DNA of 64,000 nucleotides from Tribonema minus. Lineage: Eukaryota > Sar > Xanthophyceae > Tribonematales > Tribonemataceae. Shown piece by piece: positions 43,801 through 53,106 of the stretch. The translations under genes and the position numbers were made by a program. The stretch spans positions 722,795 through 786,794 of the forward strand of contig JAFCMP010000516.1 of assembly GCA_017506865.1 (NCBI GenBank). Direction: 5' to 3'. The notes under the pieces are model-generated. The model saw nothing but the letters and a program-made list of their open reading frames with translations, was not told where the DNA came from and did not search any database. Every line of letters begins with the position of its first letter. The stretch's first letter is position 1.

Positions 43801-46800
43801 TGGCAGTTACAGTTGTTACACATGCTCGTGGGACAACATGCGATTACAGCAACTGCGGTGATTGTGTCAAGAGAGACCACACTATACCGTGTTCGAGCAG
43901 CACACAACGTGGCTTCGGTCTTGTTGCTTTAGTTGCCTGGATGTCTACCTTCGATGGTCTTCAGCAACAGATGAATGGGGCAAGAGCGCAGCATGGTGCT
44001 GCAGGTTACAAGTCTGGAAGGCGCGCTTCCTCTGCGCGTAGAGTTGCAATTATGCAAAACAGGTAGCAAGCCTGACGGCTGCTCTCCTTTGTGCTTTGGC
44101 AACCTTCCACTGCACAGCCATATACGGCGTTCGGCATGTATCAGGAGATGCCGCCAATTGGTGCTAGCACCTCCTTCAAATTTGAAGTTGAAGTGACAAA
44201 AATGCGGTCTGGAACCACACCTCCAGCATAGAAAGAAGCATAGCTGCAGCTGAACAGCAAACGCAGAGGCGCTTCCGTATTCAGGTCTCGGACAACGAAG
44301 CGCAGGCTGGTCCTGACACTGTGCCGCCAATCGTGACCGTTTGCACAGGTGTTCGGGGCGCGCATGTGCGAGTGCGACGCAGTAGACGAAGGGCCATGCA
44401 CCGCCTCCGGTGCCAACACCGCCGTCGCGGCTGCAGCCTGTTCTGAGATGCTGCAGAGCATATTCATGGCGCGCACGGGGCAGGCCGTAAAGCCCATGGA
44501 TGCACTCAGGCTCACGCTGGGCATGCCCAACATCACTCGCAAGGTACGGCGGGGCTGAACATGATGAATGCATGTATGCACACATCTTCACGCTCCGTGA
44601 TGATCTACTGCACATCTTTATACTTTGGGATCATCTGCTGAAACAATGTACTTGTCTCAAAGCACTTTGGGATAAGTGGAGGCAGTATCGTCGCACATTT
44701 GAAGTATTTGTTTACCAAAGCAGCAGCACAAAGTGCATCACAATGTACGTACAGCGAAGTATCATCCGCAATAGCGTGCGCACGTCAACCCACCATGGCT
44801 AGGGCTGGTATGTATCACGCTTGCCTCAGCGCCCCACCACTCTCAAAGCATGTGGGTCAGTGGGTCTGTCCTTCTTCATGCTCCTGACAATGCTGCAAGG
44901 TCTGCGCTCATGCATCAAGTAGTTTGATTGCGCCACATATACGCTCACAGAAGGGAGTTTACGCTCTGCGCAACACGCAGCTGTGCCTCCAACGACGACA
45001 CTTAATTCCTGGGTATCTATTGCCCCAGGTGTGCCTCTTGGATGTTGCATGATGCACAAGCGTACACGTACAGTATAGGAACAGTACATATACATGTAGT
45101 GGATTTGCGTCCACATCAACATGCTGCAGCAACCCAATCATGTGCAGAAGTACCCCATAATCCTAAACCTAACACTTCTCAAGGCTCGTTCAACTGGGCC
45201 TCGGACCACCCTGCCAACGTGTCCTTGTGCAGCCACAACACCTCCTTGAATACCGCCAAACGCAAGGAAGTGCTTATGGTGAACCCTCAGTGCTCATCAT
45301 CAGCACCAATCGTGTCATTAACCCTAATGCTAACCTTACCCCTGGTCATCGCGTGGCAGGTGCTGGACCCCGAGTCCCCCTGCCCCATCGTTCTGGCGCA
45401 CCTGCACCATCTGGAGAATGCGTGCGACGGTGTTGGCGTGATTATCAACACCAGCAGCGTGCTCACGGATTGCGTGGCCATAGTCGCGCCGCAGATGATA
45501 TGGCACGGCATCACGCTCAGCATGTCGGGCCGCATACAGGTGAGCACTGCTGCAGCGTATGTATGTATGTACGTAATACATATAATGGCATGTAATAAGG
45601 ATGATATGGCACGGCGTCACGCTCAGCATGTCGGGCCGCATACGGGTGAGCGCTGCTGCAGCGTATGTATGTATGTGCGTATGTGAGCGCTGCTGCAGCT
45701 TATGTATGTATGTACCTAATGCAGATGATATGGCACGGCATCACACTCAGCATGTCGGGCCGCATTCAGGTGAGCGCTGCTGCAGTGTATGTATGTATGT
45801 ATGTGATAACACAGTGATGAGCGGTGCTGCAGCGATATGCAGTATGCACCATACCCCATGTACCCTTCTATAACCACCCATGCGATTCCTGTGAGGAACT
45901 GGCACGGCATGCATTCATGTCATTGTGCACGGCACTTGAGACTGCGCACACCTTATTGTTGTCGCACAATGCTGAGCTGTGCTGCTGTGTGTGTGCCAGT
46001 GGTCCACTTACAAGTGTGCCATCTATCGCCACTTGTAAGGCCTGTCCTCCTTGTAGGCACGCTGAGGCACCTGTACTGAAACCTTGTCAACGCACAGCTG
46101 CTGACCTTGCTGAGCATTGCTGCTAGCTGAGCATTGCTGCTAGGTGCGCCAGTGCTCAGCAAATGATTGTGATGGCGCTCTGCATGTTTGCTGGCGGCTG
46201 ACAGGCTTGTTAATGAAAACGATCAAAAGATCGTAGAGCTCTAGGTGACAAGGAATGTTAATATGTAACCGTCTCTTTTATCCTGATGAACTGCTCTCAG
46301 GCGGGCCTGAAGGAGGTAGCAGCTGGCATGGAACTTGCCATGAGCCGCCCAGGCCTCATGACCTTCCCTCTATGGTGGCACTGCATGGTGAGTGCCCTCA
46401 AAAAATCAAAAGAAAGAGTACAAAATGGAAGAATAGTTGTGTCACAGCTTTGCGTCTGCGTGTGATTGGCGAGCATTACAGGCTGCAGAGGGAGCACTCA
46501 CGATTGTGGACAAACCGCAGCTCTGCATGTCCCCGTTAAAAGCGTGCAGCGTATACCAGTTGCAGTGCTTCCATGTAGCTCTTATTACGTGTAGCCCATG
46601 TAGTTCCACATCACTTTTCAAATGTAGCCCATGCAGTCCAAGTAGTCCAAGGCTTCAACAACTGATATCCTCAGGCATCCTGCACATCATGTTTCTGGTG
46701 CGCCGCACGTTCTTAATGAAATGCTACACTGCCACATCGTCAACGCCAAGCTGGTGCTGTGTTTTGCTAGGTCACCCCCCCCCTGTGCCACCGGCCACTG

Positions 46801-48193
46801 CCCGCAGCCTCACAGTGCAGAAGCATACGCCCAACACCATGGCCTGCTGTAACCTTCATCCAATAGTTGTGCAAGACCGGCAATCATCACCCCACCCCCC
46901 CCTTCCTGCAACCCCCCTATCATGCAGCACTGCGCAGCGATCACCCTGCAGCACCACGGCCTCCGCGCCGACTACGACCGCTTCAAGGCCGTGTTTGACA
47001 ACCACTGCTACCCGGGGACGCAGCTGCCGCCGTTCGACGCCTTCAACCTGGACCACGTCTGCGGCGCTGACAACCTCTGCCGCCAGTACCAGGCGTGGCT
47101 GCTGCGCCGCATGCCGCGTGACGATCAGGGAGTGGTGCACGGCATTAATGCTGAGTGTACGGGGGAGCCCGCGCTTGCGGAGGAGTTTGAGCTGGAGGAT
47201 GTGGACATGAGCGATCTCATGCTGCCGCAAGTGCCGGGCGTGCCTGTGGAGGGCGTTGATATTGACCTCGCGGCGCAGGTGGACATGAATGAGTTCCCGG
47301 TGTCGGACATTGAGGAGGAGGGGGAGGAGGACGCGGCCGCCACGCAGGCGCTACTGGAGCTCATCGGCATGCAGGTATGTATGTATACGCTACACATTGG
47401 TATGTATGCACTAATGAAGAAGTACCTGCTGTGCGGTGCACTGTGAGTACATATGGCTTTGTTTCATACAAACTATGCGGAGAAGACAAAGGCGGAAATG
47501 CAAGTGTATACTTCGAAGTATATGAGCTGCCAGACCTGGCGCTTTTGGAGTGGTGCAGGTATGTAGGTATACACACAGGGTGCCTTCACACACCATACCT
47601 TAACTTCAGCACGAATTGATGTTGTCATGTTTTTTAGCAACCATCTTTCACAAGGAGCTGGTCAAGCATGTGGCATGCACGTTTGTACTGATGCATGTGC
47701 GCAGAGCAGGTATACATCGTTGTTGTCAAATTGGCTGTTGCACTTTTGGTGGTATGCTGTGGATCATAATCGACGATCGTACAATCCTGATGCTGCTGCC
47801 ACTTAAGCGCTGCTGTTGTGGAGACTACAGCCAAACTCTGAAGTATCATCTTGTTGTTCACATGCAGACGGCATACGAAACCTGTCCAGAGATAGCAAAG
47901 CTTCAACGAAGTGTACTGCTCAATCTCTGATTATCAGTGAGCAGCATGCTGCGGGACTGAGCTTGCTGCACAGTGTCGCTCATCGGCTAGAGCAGCATAT
48001 GTCACGCACCCTGCGCATGGCCACAAATGTTTGTACAGATTGTGCCCAAGACGTGTGCATGTACCAAACCTATGTCTTCCTGGCAAACTCTGGTTTCAGG
48101 AGAGACTTGGCGGAGCTCGGACTAAATGGATGCCTTGTTTGCGTCATGTGTGTGCCATCGCAGGAGGCGGAGCTTGACGCCATGATGTTCTAG
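40833..48193 (+). CDS. Large multi-exon unknown protein with TF-like helical region (5' partial)
   Basis: Exons phased by hand: 40833-41367, 42173-42233, 42281-42409, 42648-42884, 43491-43649, 44349-44543, 45360-45539, 46301-46387, 46928-47374 and 48164-48193 (TAG). All listed joins from 43491 to 45539, and the last one, are phase 0. A further exon may lie at about 45182-45276 and another around 46677-46750. The first exon begins with two bases of a split codon, so at least one 5' exon is missing. The N-terminal part is Ser/Pro-rich and disordered. From VENIFIAAYIRDLNNFIPMT onward the protein is helical. The segment AYLLLGSLETMLGNCPKARR plus YMHFAKTVHASL resembles the helical middle-homology region of fungal-type zinc-cluster transcription factors. 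No Zn2Cys6 cluster was found. The C-terminal exon is acidic (EELEDVDMSDLMLPQV). Transcriptional-regulator identity is weak inference. Confidence 0.55.
42853..42970 (+). repeat. Two copies of an exon tail plus donor
   Basis: The end of exon 42648-42884 (GCTTTGACGAGGACGACCCC through GTGGTGCAG, then GTATGT) recurs at 42939-42970 with few changes and loss of one base near the end (GTGGTGAG|GTATGT). Both copies are followed by GTATGTAT-type tetranucleotides. Confidence 0.85.
45495..45775 (+). repeat. Three copies of a 45-base exon tail plus donor
   Basis: The tail 45495-45539 (ATGATATGGCACGGCATCAC to CGCATACAG) recurs at 45601-45645 and 45725-45769, each followed by GTGAGCRCTGCTGCAG. Copy 3 is preceded by GCAG and copy 2 by AAGG. 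Copy 3 is therefore a ready-made 45-base phase-0 exon encoding MIWHGITLSMSGRIQ. Confidence 0.92.
46099..46144 (+). repeat. Short perfect direct repeat
   Basis: GCTGAGCATTGCTGCTAG occurs twice side by side (about 46108-46144) in an intron of the large unknown gene, embedded in TGCTCAGC-type words common in this window. Confidence 0.6.
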
Positions 48194-49525
48194 GGCGCTT
48201 TCATGGACCTTCATGACGTTCCGCTGCTACAGCTGCCTTGCTGCTCACGGTCGCAGCAGCAGGGCATGTTATGGGTACATGGCGCAGCCCCTCCTTATAC
48301 CTACACTATCGCAGTGGCAGCATCGGCTGCCTGTGCCCGAGGGCGCTGTACTGCTTTCATGTGCACTACGTGACGCTAGTTGAGAGGCGCTGTTGGACAT
48401 GATGGCCGGGGTGCATAGCAGGTGTTCCATAGTGGGGTAGGCACGTATGGTGCTCACAGGGGGCAGAGCGACGCTCTGTTATGCCATGCGATAACACCCT
48501 CCTCGCCCCCTTCGCCTCTGGGTCCATTCATTGTTCGTCAGCTTTATGGAGATGAGCGGTCTAATGGGCCATTGACATTGTCCAATGGTCCATTGACACT
48601 GACATTGCGCTGGCGCCATTGCAGTCGGTGCGACCTCCAGCCGCAGAGTTTTGCAGACGTGCATGCCTGGTGTAGAACCGCTGTGTACTGCAGACCGCCA
48701 ACACGCTGTACATATACGTAGTTCCAGCCGTTTGCTACTAGAGAGGGGGCACCGGAACTCGCGCCAGAGGCACTGGGCGAGAGTGTACCTATACAGCTTA
48801 AGTCGTGTGTGTGCAGGAGCAACAAGCGGCACTTGCGCTACACTGCGCTCCCAGCCATCCCCGAACACTCCTGTCCAGTGCTATGTGCGCTCTCGCGGCG
48901 GTGGCAGCAGCAGCGCAGTAGCCTCAGCCCCCGCGAATGCCACTGCTGGTTGTGGCCTGCAGCTGGTGTGCCTTATTCCTGTCATGCGCAACCACAGATC
49001 CAGGCCTTTTGCAATGCATCTTTGTAGATATACCCTGCAATACCGTGCTGTCCCTTTGCTCTTTTCGTCTTTGGCCTTTGAAGTTGAACTTGATGTTGCG
49101 TTAAAGTGAAGTTCCTAAAAGAGTGAATCAACTCGCCCTAGAGTGCTGCAGTGTGTCGCATGTAAGTGCTGTGGCTCATGACGAGTTGTGCACTTCCTGG
49201 GTGGAGGCGAAGGCCCCCTGCTGATGACACAAATGGCGGAATTTGATGCATCATCCATACTTGATGTGGATGTGTAAATTTTGTTGCAACACGCCAGGCG
49301 GCGCTTGGCATAACAGCTGACCAAGACTTGCACTGTGAAAACACGTGCAACAAGTTGTGCATGACATCATGAGCAACACGTGCACCAAGTTATGCTGAAC
49401 AAAACAACTTGTCAAATGGGCAGAGCATCAAGCATGAGAGGTGCAGAGAGGTGCAAAGGGCAGACTACTTTTGCACCAAAACTCATACCTTTTGAAGTAA
49501 ATACCTCTTCACAATTGCCTGCATG
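48194..49525. other. Convergent intergenic interval
   Basis: This lies between the stop codons of the large unknown gene (+) and the ankyrin-TPR gene (-). CATTGACATTGTCCAATGGTC at 48570-48590 contains an inverted word CATTGACA/TGTCCAATG. No gene was found. Confidence 0.45.
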
Positions 49526-51321
49526 TCATCGCTGCTGCTGCTGCGGCGGCTGCTGTTGCGGCGGCGACTGCAGCTGCTGCGCCTGGTGCGCCTTCCGCCC
49601 CTCCTCCACACAGCGCTGCAGCACCTTCTTGAGCTCCGCATTTGTGTTGTCCAGCTGCACACCCTCCCACGCCGACACCGCCGCCTCCTCCCACATGCCC
49701 AGCGCCTCGCGCGCTATGGCCATCCTGTAGCACGCCTTCGGCCAATCCGGCTTGAGCCTGCGCGCCACCTCCGCATCTGCCAGCGCCGCCGCGGCATCGC
49801 CCAGCGCCATGTGCACCGCACTGCGGTTGCTCCAGTACACGTGGTTATTAGCGTCGAGCTCCACAGCGCGTGTGTACGCCGCCAGGGCCTCCGCCAGCCG
49901 CGGCGGCGCCGCTGCGAACGCCGCATTGCCCTCCGTTTTCGTCGCCTCCGCCGCACGCTTTGCCTCCGTGCTGGCCTCCGGAAAGCGCGTCGGTTTGAGC
50001 GCTGCTGCCTCCGCGCGCGCCGCCTCCCGCTCCTGCGCTTCCGCAGCCTCCACGTGCTCCCTGTGCCTTTGCAGGCCCGCCGCCATGAGCTCCTCGACAG
50101 TTTCGCCGCTGCCGCCGCCGCCGCTGTTGCTGGTGGTGACGGGATGGAGCTTCTCCACGAGTGCGCGGTGTCTGCCCATGGCGGCGAGGTCGATGGGGCG
50201 CATACCCGCGTCGTTGCGCAGCGCCGCGCACTTGCGCCCCACGTCCGTCGCCAGCAGCGCATCTACCGCTGCCGCGCTGCCGAGATCCGCGCAGATGTGC
50301 AGCACTGTCAGTCCGCCGCTCATGACGAGACCCACGTCGGCGCCTGCACTCGCGAGCAGAGCTACCGTCGCGCCGTGCCCGCCCGCCGCCGCCATGATGA
50401 TGGGGGTGATGCCCTGCTTGTTGTGCGCGTCGCGATTTGCGCCTAGCGCGAGCAGTTCCTTGACAACCCCTTCGTGGCCCTCCCCCGCTGCCCAGTGAAG
50501 GGGGGCACCCGCGCCACTCTGCACCTCCAAATCAGCGCCGTGTTTGGCCAGCAGCTTGACGGATTGAAAGTCGCCGTGGCCTGCGGCTCTGTGAAGGGGA
50601 GTCACCCCTTCGGTGTCGGCTTTGTTGGGATCCGCACCGGACTCTAGCAGTCGGCCGGCGATGCTAGAGTGGCCGGTGATGAGAGAGAGGGCTAAGGCTG
50701 TGAGCCCTTTTTCGTCTGCGACATCGACGATGGCTGGTGCTCTGCCGTCCTGAAGCATCCATTCCACAGCATCTGCCTTGCCGGCAGTGCAGGCGAAGTG
50801 CAGCGCTGTCCTTCCGTTGCCGTCTTTGATGCTGAGAAGCACCTGCGCCGAGGCAAGCACACGTAAGGTACATGCACGTGACCCCAAACAATTGGCAAAC
50901 ACCAATGTGCATAATGGTCACTGTGATAAAAAGTGCTTACCCACAGCGCTCTGGAAGTAAGGCACACGACAGGTGTGATTGAAGATAACATACGGGAGGA
51001 GAAAGCGTTTGTGTTTCTTTTCCTGTTTTTGCAATCCTTCAGGTGCTGTACTAACAGAAAGGAGATGCAACTGATGCTGCTGTGAAGCCACTAAACAAAA
51101 TTGCAGCCTTATTGTTGTGTCAATCATGTTAGAAGCTTGTAACTCACATCTTGCGGCGTAATGGGAGCTCCAGGCTCGTGGTGCTCGTGCACATAGTCTT
51201 CCACGAAAGTCTTCAGTTGATCGATGTCTCCGTTTTGTGCGAAGCCCAGAAAACGCTGCACTTCCTTCCTCACAGCCTGCGCTGCATCTACCTTGTCATG
51301 GCGATCTACAATCTCCGCCAT
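49526..51321 (-). CDS. Ankyrin-repeat / TPR protein, Hsp90-Hsp70 co-chaperone type
   Basis: Exon 1 is 51321-51148 (MAEIVDRHDKVDAAQAVRKE...) and exon 2 is 50842-49526 (TGA). They join in phase 0 with GTGAGT and GCGCAG, giving 496 residues. Residues 66-292 contain six or seven ankyrin repeats (GRTALHFACTAGKADAVEWM; VTPLHRAAGHGDFQSVKLL; APLHWAAGEGHEGVVKELL). An Ala/Glu-rich helical linker follows, then three TPRs at about 353-467. The dicarboxylate-clamp residues are in place: K360 and N364 (KTEGN), N397 (YWSNRS), K427 and R431 (KACYR). These bind the C-terminal EEVD of Hsp70/Hsp90. A Gln/Pro tail ends the protein. The same architecture occurs in the plant ankyrin-TPR protein group that includes Arabidopsis TPR10, so a cytosolic chaperone-adaptor role is inferred. 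Confidence 0.9.
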
Positions 51322-51415
51322 GGCGTCCCGTGTCCGCGCGCCAGGATCTGAGGCCCTGCTAGATCGGTCAGAAGTTAAACTTCAAGAGGTGACGAGCCAT
51401 TGGGTTAAAAATCTA

Positions 51416-51924
51416 CCGTATTACAAATCTATAATTAAGCCCATAAGCCCATGGGGCGAGTTTTTTATGAGAGCGAAAAAAGGGGGGTGGGGCGCCATTA
51501 ATATTTGGGGGAAAAAAGGGTGGGGTGGGGTGCATTAATGTTTGAGCCATTTTAGCTCATTCAACACTATCATGAGGTGCCAGCATGCTTGTACGCCGCT
51601 CCTGACACCAGTTCAACGTTCAGAAAGCCAGCTGCTGCCTCCTGGAGCCTTTTTGTGGGTTTGGCTTCATTGTTAGGTGTCTTTCTGTCAGCTCTGCACG
51701 TTGCTGACAGTGCATGCATGCGTACACACAATGTGGTGTTGTAGGATGAGTCACTGAGTGTGCATAGTACACGTATGCAGAGGGCACATGCTGCGTATGC
51801 ATGTAAGAATAAGGGGGGGGGGGGCACATTTATATGAGCGAAAATTAAGGGTGGGGCGTCATTTTATGAGGGCTCGGAAACTCATAAAAAACTCGCCCCA
51901 TGGGCTTAATTATAGATAATACGG
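51416..51924. mobile_element. Non-autonomous inverted-repeat transposon (MITE-like), TA-flanked
   Basis: The ends are inverted: CCGTATTA-x-TCTATAATTAAGCCCA...GGGGCGAGTTTTTTATGAG reads inward from 51416 on the + strand and from 51924 on the - strand, about 55 bases each side with small gaps (the left arm has an extra AAGCCCAT). TA dinucleotides flank both ends (51414-51415 and 51925-51926), as expected for Tc1/mariner-superfamily insertions. The 509-base element has no transposase frame. The interior holds GGGGTGGGGCGYCATT-like sub-repeats on both sides. Confidence 0.8.
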
Positions 51925-51926
51925 TA

Positions 51927-52885
51927 TTTGGAGATTCAAGTGTTGTTTTTTGACAACAGAGACATCAAAGGACTGCTGCACAGTTGAAGGCCTTGCGGCG
52001 GCCGCACCATGCATAGGCATGCGGCGAGAAAGGCCCTGGTGGGGATTGAGCACATCTTGTTTAAACGGAACTTCACTGCTGACTTCAACTTCAACAGTCT
52101 GCCCATAGTCGGCTTCTGCTAAGCAGAAATACACCATCAATGCTGCGAACTTGGTGAGCAGTAGCGGAGGCGGTGATGCTGCGGGCGTCAAATTCACCCT
52201 TGGCTGCAGATTGAACTCGACAATCATGTCCGCAGCAAACGCCTCCCGACACATCCCCGCACAGGCAAGTCTCATGTGCACTTGTAAGCACACTGCGGGT
52301 TGTCGAGGTGCAATGGCTACCCAAACCATACTGACAGTGTGTAGCTTGCTTCCACTCCTTGCTACCTTTTTGATTTTGCCAACACGCCTTGTGTGGACAC
52401 CGAGGGTGGGGTGGTGCTACTGGCAGAGTGCGCCCTTTGTGCAAGCGTCATTATGCGCTTCACCCCCTACTGAAGTGGCTTACCTTGTGATGCTGTCATG
52501 AATGCAAACAAGCAAGCTGGAAGAGCAAAACAAGTAGACACGCTTCAGAGAACTCAAATGAAATGTTATGCGAAAGGAAACGCGATACGCTTACCGGATA
52601 TTTTATTCTGCTGCTGAGAGACGGAAGGCTTGGGGCTGGACGATGGCTGGCACAGCAAGGTTCGGGCTTGCTGCTTGCAGGGGGGGTTCTGATGCTGTGC
52701 ATGCTACTTTGATGTGCCCTTTGGCATGTGACCCAACTAGTTGCACCTGCCTTCAACTAAGGTCAGGCCAGCTCTCAATCACATGTCAAGGTCTACACCG
52801 ACTACACAGGTCTACTGAGACCTGTGCCAACCTGTGAGGTGTAACTGCCTGTAACTGTCTGAATACACCCCCAAGCCGTATCAGA
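51927..52885. other. Interval to the left of the retrotransposon; likely includes its 3' LTR
   Basis: Contains paired GACTTCAACTTCAAC words (52080-52095) and no gene. If the polypurine tract at 52887-52900 is genuine, the 3' LTR of the minus-strand retrotransposon starts near 52886 and runs leftwards with TGATACGGCTTGGGGG. Its outer end cannot be fixed because the matching 5' LTR is not in the window. Confidence 0.35.
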
Positions 52886-52901
52886 TCCCCCTTCTTTGCT
52901 G
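52886..52901 (-). other. Candidate polypurine tract
   Basis: The minus strand reads GCAAAGAAGGGGGATC directly before TGATACGG, a purine tract followed by TG as at the start of an LTR. It lies about 220 bases beyond the last Pol stop. A second GCAAAGAAGGGGG copy occurs in the leader at about 63380-63392. Confidence 0.45.
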
Positions 52902-53106
52902 AGCATCGCCCTCGATGCGGACTTGAACTCGAAGCAGCAGATCGCGGTCCCTAGTGTAGGTGCAGCATGCTCGCACTAAGTGCACTACTAAGCATGGAGG
53001 CCAATATAGAACTGGTTGGAAACCCCATTAAAAACCTGGGAGGCAAACCTGCTAGTCAGGGAAATCCTCTCTGCAGGAAAAGGGAGTCGCCGGCCTCAGC
53101 TTTGAC

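Noticed and set aside
52905..52985. tRNA-like sequence on the minus strand (GAGTTCAAGTCC resembling a B box)
   Set aside because: Arms do not fold into a cloverleaf: the stem beside the T-loop-like word does not pair, and no acceptor stem of seven pairs closes.
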